A stretch of 63,381 bases of DNA from an uncultured Oscillibacter sp. (GTDB taxonomy: Bacteria; Bacillota; Clostridia; Oscillospirales; Oscillospiraceae), in contig NZ_CAJULS010000001.1 in the NCBI RefSeq assembly GCF_910587525.1, positions 1 through 63,381 on the forward strand. The letters run 5' to 3'. This document shows, piece after piece, positions 25,345-36,371 of the stretch. Every line of letters starts with the position of its first letter. The stretch's first letter is position 1. The notes beneath the pieces were generated by a model that had not been told where the DNA came from, ran no database searches, and worked only from the letters and a program-made list of their open reading frames with translations. The translations under genes were made by a program, and so were the position numbers.

Positions 25345-25537
25345 AGCGCCCTCCTCATCTAAAACCCCGTATTCGCAGCCCCAAACGCCGTCCGTGAGGG
25401 GGCTTTTGTCTCCACTCTCCATAAAATTTCCCACAGGGCGTCAGTCTGCCGATAAAATTCGCCTTGATTGGAGGCAAAGTCTCTCGCACAGCCGGCTTTT
25501 CCCGGTTATGAATACGGGTTCTAAATCTGACATGGAG

Positions 25538-25566
25538 ATTTTACCACAACGTCTCACATTTGTCAT
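25538..25566 (-). promoter_or_regulatory. Candidate promoter of the minus-strand hybrid kinase
   Basis: ATGACA, 17 bases, TAAAAT on the minus strand. It gives a leader of about 185 bases in 25345-25530, in which no further element was recognised. Confidence 0.5.
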
Positions 25567-25597
25567 TATAATTATTATTTCCCATTCTGTCACAAAA

Positions 25598-25621
25598 AAG
25601 GCGCGCCTGACGGCGCGCCTT
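25598..25621 (-). terminator. Terminator after ftsH
   Basis: Stem AAGGCGCGCC/GGCGCGCCTT with loop TGAC, followed by TTTTTT on the minus strand. Confidence 0.85.
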
Positions 25622-25651
25622 TCAGCTCTATTCTGCATAAACAGACAGGCC

Positions 25652-27886
<2,235 letters not shown>

Positions 27887-27966
27887 TTATTGGAACTCCT
27901 TTCAGAGGAAAAATAGCCGAAAAACCGCTTATCCTCCATATACCTATATGACAGGCAGTATATCGC

Positions 27967-27995
27967 AGTATAACACACAACCGAAAAGGCTACAA
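27967..27995 (-). promoter_or_regulatory. Candidate promoter of ftsH
   Basis: TTGTAG, 17 bases, TATACT on the minus strand, about 80 bases before the ftsH start. Confidence 0.6.
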
Positions 27996-28037
27996 GGACC
28001 AGAGATGTTTTTTCTATGAAATTTCTGTGAATTCCAC

Positions 28038-28066
28038 TTTATTGTCTCCCGCTTGTATGGTATACT
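28038..28066 (+). promoter_or_regulatory. Candidate promoter of rlmB
   Basis: TTTATT, 17 bases, TATACT with an extended TGG before the -10, about 40 bases before the start codon. Confidence 0.55.
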
Positions 28067-28105
28067 GGTTTTTAAATACGGCAAAATCTGCTGCAAGGAG
28101 ACACT

Positions 28106-28876
28106 ATGGACGAAAAGAGAAGAGACGGCCTCACCGCCGGGGCCGATGGCATCATCGAGGGACGCAACGCCGTCATCGAGGCGCTGCGGGCAGGGACCGT
28201 AATCGATAAAATCTACCTCCAGAAGGGGGAGACGGACCGCACCCTGGGCCACATCGCCTCCAGGGCCCGCTCCGCCGGCGCCGTAGTGGTAGAGGCAGAC
28301 CGGCGGAAGCTGGACGCCATGAGCCGCACCCACGCCCATCAGGGCGTCATCGCCCTGGCCGCCGTGCGGGAATATGCCGGTGTGGAGGACATTCTCCGCG
28401 CCGCGGAAGAGAGGGGGGAACCCCCCCTGATCGTGGTGTGCGACGAGATCTCCGATCCCCAGAATCTGGGCGCCATCATCCGCACCGCCGAGTGCGCCGG
28501 GGCCCACGGGGTCATCATCCCCAAGCGCCGCAGCGCCGGACTGACGGCCATCGTGGCCAAGACCTCCGCCGGGGCGGTGGCCCACGTGCCGGTGGCCCGG
28601 GTGCCCAACATCCCCTCCCTTCTGAAGGACCTGAAAAAGCAGGGCGTGTGGATCTTCGGCACGGCGGCGGACGGAAACACCGCCCTCTATGACGCCGATT
28701 TAAAGGGCCCCGCTGCCATTGTCATTGGCAGCGAGGGCGAGGGCATGACCCGCCTGGCATCGGAGAACTGCGACTTTCTGGTCAGCATCCCCATGCGGGG
28801 GAAGCTCTCCTCCCTGAACGCCTCCGCCGCGGCGGCCATTTTGCTCTATGAGGCGGTCCGCCAGCGGATCGGCTGA
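28106..28876 (+). CDS. rlmB: 23S rRNA (guanosine-2'-O-)-methyltransferase RlmB/TrmH-family enzyme
   Basis: 256 residues. An N-terminal substrate-binding domain (about 15-85, IIEGRNAVIEAL...) is followed by a SPOUT domain. Motif 1 is DPQNLGAIIRTAECAGAHGVI, motif 2 IVIGSEGEGM, and motif 3 IPMRGKLSSLNASAAAAILLYE. It methylates a ribose 2'-OH in rRNA using SAM. RlmB is the best guess from the EGRNAVIEAL start. AAGGAGAC precedes the ATG. The gene lies 13 bases before the next one, so they form an operon. Confidence 0.93.
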   Translation: MDEKRRDGLTAGADGIIEGRNAVIEALRAGTVIDKIYLQKGETDRTLGHIASRARSAGAVVVEADRRKLDAMSRTHAHQGVIALAAVREYAGVEDILRAAEERGEPPLIVVCDEISDPQNLGAIIRTAECAGAHGVIIPKRRSAGLTAIVAKTSAGAVAHVPVARVPNIPSLLKDLKKQGVWIFGTAADGNTALYDADLKGPAAIVIGSEGEGMTRLASENCDFLVSIPMRGKLSSLNASAAAAILLYEAVRQRIG

Positions 28877-28889
28877 GGAAAGGATACCT

Positions 28890-31115
28890 ATGGACCCCAA
28901 AGAAGAGAAAACCCAATACGGCCTGGACAACGTCACGGACATCCCCGCCTCCGACGAGGAGTACTCTCTGGAGGAGATTCTGGCGGAGTTCGGCGGCAGT
29001 CTGGAGCATACGCTTCTCAAGGGCACGGCGGCGGCTCCGCCGGAGGAGGAGCCCCCGCCGCCCCCGCCGGACCTGGTACCTCCGCCGCCGCAGCCGGTGC
29101 CCTCCAGGGCGCAGCCCCTTCCGCCGGAGGGGGAACCACCCAAGCCGAAGCCTGCCCCGCCGCCCCCGCTGGAGGAGACGCCCGCACCGGCGGGGGCCCC
29201 CACACCGGAAGAGGAACCCAAACTGGAGGATATCCTGGCGGACCCCTCTTTTCGAAAGCCCGCCTCCCCTACTGTGGAGATGGACATTCTGGACATGGCT
29301 CTGCCCAAAGCACCCCGCCCCGTGTCCCTGGAGGACATGGTGGGCAGCACTGTGGACGCGGTGATGGAGGAGTCGTCGGAGCCCCTGCTGCCCCCCAAGC
29401 GGCGGGGTCTGTTCTCCCGGAAGCCTCTGGAGGAGACGGAACAGCTCTACGGTCCCCCGGAGCCGGAACCCGAACCGGAGCCGGAGCCCATCGGCCCGGA
29501 GCCGGAATTGTTCCGGACAGCGGCGGAGTACCGGGCAGCGTACCACCGCCGCAGGCGCCTTCTGCCCGCGGCGGCTGTCGTCTCCCTGGTTCCCACGCTG
29601 CTGCTGGCGCTGGAGCGTTTCGGCATCGCCGTCCCCGGCTGGAGCGACGACCCCCGGCGGCAGACATATATCCTGCTGGCGTGCCTGGCTGTGACGGCTC
29701 TGCTGTGCCGCCATGTCTTTTTCAAGGGAGTAAAACTGCTGGTCCGGGGCCGCTGTACCGGAGAGCTGCTGATCGCACTCTCCTCTCTGGTCTCGGCGGC
29801 GGACTGCGTCTGCCGCCTGATGGAAAACCAGCGGACAGACACCGTGCCCTACGCCTCCGTCAGCTGTCTGGCCCTGGCCTTTGCCCTGTGGGGCTGCCAG
29901 CGGGAGAGCAGCGGAATGTACGACACCTTCCGCTCCGCCTCGCTGGACGACGATCCCCCTTATCTTGTGACGGACACCCCCCATGGGGCCTGCAAGCAGC
30001 GCGGCGCCGTCTCCGGCTTCTACACCGCCGCCATGCGGGACAACGGCGCGGTCCTGTGGCAGACGGTCTTCCTGCCCTTGGTGCTGGCGGCCTCCATGGT
30101 GTTCGCGGGCCTCAGTTCCCTGAGCCAGGAGCGGGTAGACGACTTTTTTCTGAACTGGTCCGCCATTCTGGCGGCGGGCGCCTCCTTTGCTTTGCCCCTA
30201 GGCTGGGGGCTGGCCTACGGCAATTTGGCCCGGCACCTGCAAAAGGCGGGCTGCACCGTGGCGGGGTGGTTCGGCGCGGAGCGTGTCAGCCGGAGACGGA
30301 AGATGATCCTGACGGACGCGGACCTCTTTCCCCCCGGCACCATGCAGCTGGGCGGCGTGAAGGTCTTTGGCGAGGTGCTGTCCGTAGCGGTGTCCTATGC
30401 CGCCTCCATGGCCCGGGCCGCCGGCAGCGGACTGGAGCGGCTGTTTGACGAGCTGCTCCGCAGTGAGCTGGGCAGCTACGAGGAGGTATCCGGCTTCGCC
30501 TTCTACGAGGAGGGCGGCTGGTCCGGCACCATTCGCGGGGAGTCCATTCTCATGGGCACCGCCTCCTTTATGCGGAAGATGGACGTGCGCCTGCCCGGGG
30601 ATATCAACCTGAAAACCGGGCTGTTCCTCTCCGTGGATCACCATCTCATCGCCGTGTTCGCGGTGAAGTACAACGCCTCGGAAAATGTGGACTTTGCCCT
30701 GCGGATGATGACTCGAAGCCGTGTCTTCCCCATTCTGGCCTCCCGGGACCCCAACCTCGTCCCGGAGCTGCTGCGCCGGAAGTTCTACAAGGGCGTGAAG
30801 GTGGAGTTTCCGGACCTGACCACGCGAGTGGCCCTCAGTGAGGCGGAGCTGGACCGGGGCCTCCCCCGGGCGCTGATCTTCCGGGAAGGTCTGCTGCCCT
30901 ACGCCGAGACGGTGGTGGGCAGCCGCCGGATGTGCAGGGCGGTCCGCCGCTCCACCATCTTCTCCCTGTTGGGCAGCGCGGCGGGAACACTGCTGGCCTT
31001 CTATCTGGTGTTTCTGCAGCAGTATACCCTGCTGACGCCCCTGGCCCTGGAGCTCTTTTTGCTGCTGTGGACCTTGCCGGTACTGCTGATGGTGGACTGG
31101 GCGGGCCGGTACTGA
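28890..31115 (+). CDS. Large membrane protein resembling a degenerate P-type ATPase
   Basis: 741 residues from the ATG at 28890 (GAGGAAAGG upstream). The first 220 residues are acidic and Pro-rich, including runs of prolines. About six membrane helices follow (224-440), then a cytoplasmic region (about 440-680) and two C-terminal helices, the layout of P1-type ATPases. The stretch SFALPLGWGLAYG, then MILTDADLFPPG near D476, then SGFAFYEEGGWSGTIRGESI and SVDHHLIAVFAVKY line up with the CPC, DKTGT, N-domain and P-domain regions, but the key motifs are lost. No transport activity is expected. It may be a structural or regulatory membrane protein. The resemblance is by eye only. Confidence 0.72.
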   Translation: MDPKEEKTQYGLDNVTDIPASDEEYSLEEILAEFGGSLEHTLLKGTAAAPPEEEPPPPPPDLVPPPPQPVPSRAQPLPPEGEPPKPKPAPPPPLEETPAPAGAPTPEEEPKLEDILADPSFRKPASPTVEMDILDMALPKAPRPVSLEDMVGSTVDAVMEESSEPLLPPKRRGLFSRKPLEETEQLYGPPEPEPEPEPEPIGPEPELFRTAAEYRAAYHRRRRLLPAAAVVSLVPTLLLALERFGIAVPGWSDDPRRQTYILLACLAVTALLCRHVFFKGVKLLVRGRCTGELLIALSSLVSAADCVCRLMENQRTDTVPYASVSCLALAFALWGCQRESSGMYDTFRSASLDDDPPYLVTDTPHGACKQRGAVSGFYTAAMRDNGAVLWQTVFLPLVLAASMVFAGLSSLSQERVDDFFLNWSAILAAGASFALPLGWGLAYGNLARHLQKAGCTVAGWFGAERVSRRRKMILTDADLFPPGTMQLGGVKVFGEVLSVAVSYAASMARAAGSGLERLFDELLRSELGSYEEVSGFAFYEEGGWSGTIRGESILMGTASFMRKMDVRLPGDINLKTGLFLSVDHHLIAVFAVKYNASENVDFALRMMTRSRVFPILASRDPNLVPELLRRKFYKGVKVEFPDLTTRVALSEAELDRGLPRALIFREGLLPYAETVVGSRRMCRAVRRSTIFSLLGSAAGTLLAFYLVFLQQYTLLTPLALELFLLLWTLPVLLMVDWAGRY

Positions 31116-31128
31116 GGAGGCATCCTTT

Positions 31129-31719
31129 GTGACGGATTTTCAAAAATACGAGAAACTGAATATTGACGGTTCCTGGATCAATCTGGAGAGGGGACCCAAA
31201 AAGGGCGGCTGTTTCTGCACGCCCAAAGGCGCGGAGGTCATCGGCTGGGAGAACGGCATCCACTACTGCTTCATCCGGGGCTATGGAGAGATGGTCTTTG
31301 CCGTAAATCCGGAGAGCTGTGCGGAGGAAAACGTCTACCCCCTGGCGGCGGATTTCCGGGACTTCCTCCGCCTTCTGCTGTCCTGCGGCACCACCACCGC
31401 CCTGGAACAGATCGTCTGGTGGACGGAGGCGCAGTTCCTGGCTTTTTTGGCGGAGGAGGCACGCCAAACGCCGCCGGAGCGGACGGCAGTCCTGGCGCGG
31501 ATTCAGGAGGCGTTTCAGCTGGAACCCATGGATCATCCTTTCCAATACGTCAAAACGCTTCAGGCCGGTTTTGACCGGAGCAGGCTGCGCTACACCGGCG
31601 AGTATTACGAGGTGACTGGCCGGGCACGGCCGGACGGCGCCTGTGCGGAGAGCCGGGGCTTTGAATTTCCCCCGGTTACCCTTACCTTTTTCCGCCGGGA
31701 GCAAGACGGCAGAGAATGA
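31129..31719 (+). CDS. Conserved-looking protein of unknown function
   Basis: 196 residues with a GTG start at 31129 behind AGGAGG, 14 bases after the previous gene, so it belongs to the rlmB operon. It is cytoplasmic with no membrane helix. Trp/Tyr-rich N-terminal half (SWINLERGPKKGGCFCTPKG) with two close cysteines, and a helical middle. The fold might be SMI1/KNR4-like by length and composition, but no motif confirms it. A strong terminator follows. Confidence 0.75.
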   Translation: MTDFQKYEKLNIDGSWINLERGPKKGGCFCTPKGAEVIGWENGIHYCFIRGYGEMVFAVNPESCAEENVYPLAADFRDFLRLLLSCGTTTALEQIVWWTEAQFLAFLAEEARQTPPERTAVLARIQEAFQLEPMDHPFQYVKTLQAGFDRSRLRYTGEYYEVTGRARPDGACAESRGFEFPPVTLTFFRREQDGRE

Positions 31720-31729
31720 TTACCCTGTC

Positions 31730-31767
31730 AAAAAGAGCGGCATGGCGTCTGCCATGCCGCTCTTTTT
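31730..31767. terminator. Bidirectional terminator between convergent operons
   Basis: Perfect 17-bp stem from AAAAAGAGCGGCATGGC with loop GTCT and TTTTT on both strands. It serves the plus-strand rlmB operon and the minus-strand ABC operon. Confidence 0.88.
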
Positions 31768-31772
31768 ATCTT

Positions 31773-33671
31773 TCACGCCAATTCCGCCTGGCCGGTGTAC
31801 AGCTGGTAGTACCTGCCGTGCTGTCCGATCAGGTCGTCGTGGTCGCCCCGCTCGACGATCCGCCCCTGCTCCAGCACCATGATGGCCTTGGCGTTGCGGA
31901 CCGTGGAGAGGCGGTGGGCGATGACAAACACCGTCCGCCCCCCCATGAGCCGGTCCATGCCCTGCTCGATGAGCTTCTCTGTCCGGGTGTCGATGGAGCT
32001 GGTGGCCTCATCCAAAATCAGCACTGGCGGGTTGGCGCAGGCCGCCCGGGCGATGTTCAAAAGCTGTCGCTCTCCCTGGCTCAGGCTGCTGCCGCCGCCG
32101 CTGAGCACGGTGTCATATCCCTTTGGCAGATGCCGGATAAAGCTGTCCGCCCCGGCCAGACGGGCAGCGGCGCGGACCTCCTCGTCCGAGGCGTCCAAAC
32201 GGCCGTAACGGATATTGTCCGCCACGGTGCCGGTGAAAAGGTGGGTATCCTGCAAAACCACGCCCAGGGACCGGCGCAGGGAGTCCTTGGCAATATCCCG
32301 CACATCGATGCCGTCGTAGGTAATGGCACCGCTCTGGATCTCATAAAAGCGGTTGATGAGGCTGGTGATGGTGGTCTTGCCCGCGCCGGTGGAGCCCACA
32401 AAGGCGATCTTCTGCCCGGGCTTTGCAAAGAGGGATACGTCGTTCAAAACGACCCGATCTTCGTTGTAACCAAACACCACATGATCGAACCGCACGTCTC
32501 CCCGGAGGGGGACCAGCGTACCGTCCGGCTTCAGCCAGGCCCAGGTGTTGTTGTCATAGTGGACCCGGGTGAGGCCGCCGGAGGCATCTTCTGCCGCCCG
32601 CACCAGCACCACTTTGCCCTCGTCTGTCTCCGGCTGGGCCTCCATCACCTCAAAAACCCGTTCCGCGCCGGCCATAGCGGAGAGGATGGTGTTCATCTGC
32701 TGGGAAATCTGGGTGATGGGCTGGCCCACCTGCCGGGTGTACTGGAGGAAAGCCCCCAGATCTCCCAGCCGGAAGGTCCCGCCGCTGTGAATGGCGAACA
32801 TGGCCCCCAGACAGCAGCTGACGGCGTAGTTGATATAGTTCAGGTTTCCCATGGCGGGCATCATAGCTCCGGCGTAGGCGTGGGCCCGGGAGGCCGCCTG
32901 GCGGTACGCCTCGTTCCGGGTATAGAAGCCCTCCTTTGCGGCGGTCTCATGGTTGAAGACTTTGATGACCTTCTGACCCTCGATCATCTCCTCGATGTAT
33001 CCGTTGACCTCACCCAAGGCCTGCTGCTGAGCCGCGAAATACCGCCGGCTGCGGCCGCCGATGGTCCGCACTACCAGCAGCATCACCGCCAGCACGGCAA
33101 AGGTGATGAGCGTCAGGGCGGGACTCAGCACCAGCATCATGACAATGGTGCCCAAAAAATTCAGCGTGCAGGAGACCACACTGCCAAAGCTGTTGTTCAG
33201 AGCCTCGGAGATGGTCTCAATATCGTTGGTATAGCGGCTCATCAGCTCGCCGTGGGTGTGGGCGTCGAAGTATTTCAGCGGCAGTCTCTGCATCCGTTCA
33301 AAGAGATCCGTCCTGATTTTCGCCACACAGGTCTGGGCGACATGCACCATAATCCGGGCGTAGCCAAAAGAGCACACCGCCCCGGTAATATACACTGCCG
33401 CCATGAGGCACAGCATTTTCGCAAGCCCCGGAAAATCTCCGGGCAGGATATAGTCATTGATCAAGGGCTTGATAAGATAGGAGCCCCCCACGGTGCAGGC
33501 GGAGCTGACACAAAGCAGCACTACCACCACCGCCAGCAGCGCTTTGTACCGCCCCAGGTAACCCATCAGCTTCCCCAGCGTGCCGCGGATATTCTTCGGT
33601 TTTTGAAAGCCGCCTTTCGGACCATGATGTCCCGGGCCGCCCGGCCCCACAGGTCTTTTATTCTCAGCCAC
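31773..33671 (-). CDS. ABC exporter half-transporter, canonical ATPase site subunit
   Basis: 632 residues: a Gly/Pro/His-rich tail (1-35), six membrane helices (about 40-340), an inserted beta-rich stretch at about 365-405, and an ATPase domain with Walker A GSTGAGKTT, signature LSQGERQ and Walker B LILDEATSSID with the catalytic Glu intact. It pairs with the upstream gene, which it overlaps by 8 bases, as a heterodimeric multidrug-type exporter (LmrCD/BmrCD class). The substrate is unknown. The changed signature (LSQGE for LSGGQ) fits an asymmetric pair. Confidence 0.92.
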   Translation of the reverse strand: MAENKRPVGPGGPGHHGPKGGFQKPKNIRGTLGKLMGYLGRYKALLAVVVVLLCVSSACTVGGSYLIKPLINDYILPGDFPGLAKMLCLMAAVYITGAVCSFGYARIMVHVAQTCVAKIRTDLFERMQRLPLKYFDAHTHGELMSRYTNDIETISEALNNSFGSVVSCTLNFLGTIVMMLVLSPALTLITFAVLAVMLLVVRTIGGRSRRYFAAQQQALGEVNGYIEEMIEGQKVIKVFNHETAAKEGFYTRNEAYRQAASRAHAYAGAMMPAMGNLNYINYAVSCCLGAMFAIHSGGTFRLGDLGAFLQYTRQVGQPITQISQQMNTILSAMAGAERVFEVMEAQPETDEGKVVLVRAAEDASGGLTRVHYDNNTWAWLKPDGTLVPLRGDVRFDHVVFGYNEDRVVLNDVSLFAKPGQKIAFVGSTGAGKTTITSLINRFYEIQSGAITYDGIDVRDIAKDSLRRSLGVVLQDTHLFTGTVADNIRYGRLDASDEEVRAAARLAGADSFIRHLPKGYDTVLSGGGSSLSQGERQLLNIARAACANPPVLILDEATSSIDTRTEKLIEQGMDRLMGGRTVFVIAHRLSTVRNAKAIMVLEQGRIVERGDHDDLIGQHGRYYQLYTGQAELA

Positions 33672-35427
33672 CGATGCTCACCCCTTCCTGCTGGGACCGG
33701 TATACGTCCCGGTATATCTCACAGCTCTCCATCAGCTCCTCATGGGTCCCCTGGGCGGCAATCCGGCCGCCGTCCATCACCAGAATCATGTCCGCGTCCC
33801 GCACGGAGGCCACCCGCTGGGCGATGATGAGCTTTGTGGCGTCCTTCAGCTCATTGGCAAAGGCCGACCGTATTTTGGCGTCCGTGGCCGTGTCCACGGC
33901 GCTGGTGGAGTCGTCCAGGATCAATACCCTGGGCTTTTTCAAAATCGCCCGGGCGATGCACAGCCGCTGCTTCTGCCCGCCGGAGACGTTGACGCCTCCC
34001 TGACCAAGGTCGGTGTCCAGGCCGTCGGGCATCCGCTCCAGAAACTCGTCGGCGCAGGCGGCGCGGCAGGCCGCCCACAGCTCCTCCTCCGAGGCATTGG
34101 GATCGCCCCAGAGGAGGTTCTCCCGAATGGTGCCGGAGAACAGCGTGTTCTTCTGCAAAACCACGCTCACCGCATCCCGCAGGTGCTCCATGGTGTAGGC
34201 CTCCACCGGCCGGCCGCCCACGGACACGGCGCCCTCTCCCGCCTCGTAAAGCCTGGGAATCAGAGACACCAATGTGGTCTTAGCGCTGCCGGTGCCTCCC
34301 AGAATGCCCACGGTGGCTCCGGAGGGAATGTGGAGGCTCACGTCCCGCAGGACCCACTCCGGGCTCTCCGCGCTGTACTTAAAGGACACATGGTCAAAGT
34401 CGATACTGCCGTCCTTCACGGCGGCGGGCGTCTCAGCGCCATTCTCATCGGTATCGGTCTCCGCCCGCTGGTCGGTAATGGCGGGCCGTTCCTCCAGCAC
34501 CTCCACAATGCGGCGGGCACAGGCCACGGAGCGGCTGAGCATCATAAAGATCATGGAGACCATCATCAGAGACACCATGATCTGGGAGATATAGGTGAAG
34601 TAGGTCATCAGCTTTCCCGCCTCCAGGGTTCCGGCGTAGACCATCTGTCCGCCAAACCACATGACGGCGATGATGGTACCGTAGACAATCAGCATCATGA
34701 TGGGCATGTTGATGACCACTACGCCGAAGGCCCGCAGGGAGGTGTCCTTCAAATCGTGGTTGCGGGCGGTGAATTTCTCCTTCTCATGCTCCTCCCGGAC
34801 AAAGGACTTCACCACCCGGATGCCCGCCAGATTCTCCTGTACCACCAGGTTCAGCGCATCGGTCTTCTCCTGGAGAGAGCGGAACATGGGCCCCACCCGG
34901 GTCAAAATCAGCGCCACCACAATCAGCAGCAGCGGCAGCGCCGCCAAAAACACGCTGCTCAGCCGCAGGCTGATCCGGATGGACAGCACCAGGGCAGACA
35001 CCAGCATCACCGGGGCCCGCACCAGCAGGCGCATGCCCATCATCAGCGTCATCTGCATGGCGTTGACGTCGTTGGTGAGCCTTGTCACCAGGGAGGCCGT
35101 GGAGAACTTCTCAATGTTGGAGAAGGCAAACTCCTGGATATGCTCATACTCCGCCCTGCGAAGATTGGCGCCAAATCCCTGGCCCGCTACGGAGGAAAAC
35201 ACCGCCGCCCCCAGGCCGAAGGCCAGAGACACCATGGCCATGACCACCATCAGTCCGCCCTTTTGCAGAATAAACGCCTGGTCGGCGTTTTTGATGCCGA
35301 TGTCCACAATGTCGCTCATCACCAGGGGAATCAGCAGCTCAAACACCGCCTCCAGGGCGCTGCAAAGCACGCCGGCGGCAATCCATCTGCCGTACGGTCT
35401 GGCGTGCGGCCACAGTTTTTTTATCAT
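33664..35427 (-). CDS. ABC exporter half-transporter, degenerate ATPase site subunit
   Basis: 587 residues, six membrane helices (about 15-310) and an ATPase domain. Walker A is GGTGSAKTT, with Ala at the usual Gly position. The signature is VSGGQKQ. Walker B is LILDDSTSAVD, where Asp replaces the catalytic Glu, marking this as the non-catalytic partner of a heterodimeric exporter. It starts 4 bases inside the marR end and overlaps the next gene. The operon order regulator/degenerate/canonical is common in Firmicutes. Confidence 0.93.
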   Translation of the reverse strand: MIKKLWPHARPYGRWIAAGVLCSALEAVFELLIPLVMSDIVDIGIKNADQAFILQKGGLMVVMAMVSLAFGLGAAVFSSVAGQGFGANLRRAEYEHIQEFAFSNIEKFSTASLVTRLTNDVNAMQMTLMMGMRLLVRAPVMLVSALVLSIRISLRLSSVFLAALPLLLIVVALILTRVGPMFRSLQEKTDALNLVVQENLAGIRVVKSFVREEHEKEKFTARNHDLKDTSLRAFGVVVINMPIMMLIVYGTIIAVMWFGGQMVYAGTLEAGKLMTYFTYISQIMVSLMMVSMIFMMLSRSVACARRIVEVLEERPAITDQRAETDTDENGAETPAAVKDGSIDFDHVSFKYSAESPEWVLRDVSLHIPSGATVGILGGTGSAKTTLVSLIPRLYEAGEGAVSVGGRPVEAYTMEHLRDAVSVVLQKNTLFSGTIRENLLWGDPNASEEELWAACRAACADEFLERMPDGLDTDLGQGGVNVSGGQKQRLCIARAILKKPRVLILDDSTSAVDTATDAKIRSAFANELKDATKLIIAQRVASVRDADMILVMDGGRIAAQGTHEELMESCEIYRDVYRSQQEGVSIGG

Positions 35428-35867
35428 GTATGCAGTTCCTCCTTTAAGTTCTCAACAATCCGGTCCAGCAGCCGCAGCAGTGTCTCCCGCTCCTCCGCGG
35501 AAAGGCCCCGGACCATAGCCTCCTCGCTGTCCAGAAAGCTCTCCACAAACCGGGCCTGCTGTTCTCTGCCCTTATCCGTCAGGGTGATAAGCCGCCGCCG
35601 GGCGTCCGTGTCGCTGACGGTCCGCTGCACCAGTCCCTTCTCCTCCATCCGGTCCAGAATACCGTTGACGGTGGAGGGCTTCGCCCGCATGAACTCCGTG
35701 AGCTCCCGCTGGGGAACCTGGCCGCCGTGCTGGTTGAGATACATCAGAACGCGGGTCTGGACCGGCGTCACGTCATAACGGGACACTCTCGCGTCCATGG
35801 CGCATTTTGCCATCTGCGCCGCCCAGCCCAGGGTGGGCCCCAGGCGGCGGGAATCATCCTGCCACAT
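35424..35867 (-). CDS. MarR-family transcriptional regulator
   Basis: 147 residues. Winged-helix core: recognition helix QRELTEFMRAKPSTVNGILDRMEEKGLV, wing RRLITLTDKGREQQ, and C-terminal dimer helix. AAAGGAGGCG precedes the ATG. It heads the exporter operon, and palindromes sit at its own promoter, so it most likely represses the operon until a drug-like ligand binds (family knowledge plus inference). Confidence 0.93.
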   Translation of the reverse strand: MWQDDSRRLGPTLGWAAQMAKCAMDARVSRYDVTPVQTRVLMYLNQHGGQVPQRELTEFMRAKPSTVNGILDRMEEKGLVQRTVSDTDARRRLITLTDKGREQQARFVESFLDSEEAMVRGLSAEERETLLRLLDRIVENLKEELHT

Positions 35868-35897
35868 CGCCGCGCCTCCTTTCTCTGGCCTGGCAAA

Positions 35898-35930
35898 ATA
35901 TTTAGCCAGCTAAATATTAGCGGGCTAAAT
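35898..35930. promoter_or_regulatory. MarR-type operator pair
   Basis: Perfect palindrome ATATTTAGC-CA-GCTAAATAT at 35898-35917, overlapped by an imperfect second copy (ATTAGC...GCTAAAT, 35916-35930). It begins at the -10 of the operon promoter. Confidence 0.75.
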
Positions 35931-35958
35931 AATAACACACACTCCCGTGTCCTGTCAA
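35929..35958 (-). promoter_or_regulatory. Promoter of the marR-ABC operon
   Basis: TTGACA, 18 bases, TATTAT on the minus strand. The operator overlaps the -10 and start site. Confidence 0.65.
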
Positions 35959-36062
35959 CGTGCAAAATGCCAATATTTTTGAACGATTTATGAACAAAAT
36001 CAGAAGAATTTGGTCGAAATTGGAAGTGTTGTAAACAAATTGTGAAGGATGGGCAAAGACAG

Positions 36063-36091
36063 TTGACTTTTGGGTAAGCCTCGGATATGAT
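36063..36091 (+). promoter_or_regulatory. Strong promoter with no gene behind it
   Basis: TTGACT, 17 bases, TATGAT. The predicted start is near 36098, and no start codon with a ribosome site follows before the hairpin at 36157. Confidence 0.6.
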
Positions 36092-36097
36092 GGACCC

Positions 36098-36200
36098 ATC
36101 AAGCAGAAAGCTTGAGCTACACACACCATTTTCCCTCTCCTTTCTCTATAATCATACGGGGAACCGGGCAGTCCGCGAGGACTGCCCGGTTCCCCGTTTC
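36098..36200 (+). ncRNA. Candidate small RNA of about 100 nt
   Basis: It starts with a 6-bp hairpin (TCAAGC/GCTTGA, 36099-36115). A C/U-only stretch around 36130-36146 (TTTCCCTCTCCTTTCTC) complementary to ribosome binding sites follows. It ends in a perfect 18-bp hairpin (36157-36174 with 36179-36196) and TTTCC. The next promoter (36319) serves a separate operon. No known RNA family was recognised. Confidence 0.45.
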
Positions 36201-36306
36201 CGGCAGATTGCGGCGGGAGGGGAGGAATGGCCCGCACAGAGGGGGGCGGCCATTCCTCCCCTCCCACCGCTCACTTTTGAATATCAACTTATTTTTATCG
36301 AAAAAC

Positions 36307-36347
36307 AATAAAATTTTATTGACATTCAGCGTATCCCGTGGTAGGAT
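36307..36347 (+). promoter_or_regulatory. Promoter and palindrome of the DUF2975 operon
   Basis: TTGACA at 36319-36324, 17 bases, TAGGAT at 36342-36347. A 14-bp perfect palindrome AATAAAATTTTATT (36307-36320) overlaps the -35 and may be the operator of the Cro-like protein encoded downstream. Confidence 0.65.
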
Positions 36348-36371
36348 ACCAGAAAAAGGAGGTGTCCCGCC

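Noticed and set aside
31716..35778. Two plus-strand frames of about 700 codons over the ABC exporter genes
   Set aside because: Antisense to two proteins with full ABC motifs; composition is that of reversed coding sequence.
36087..36311. 74-codon plus-strand ORF starting MMDPSSRKLELH
   Set aside because: Its start lies in the -10 of the orphan promoter, so it would not be on the transcript, and it reads through the 18-bp hairpin.
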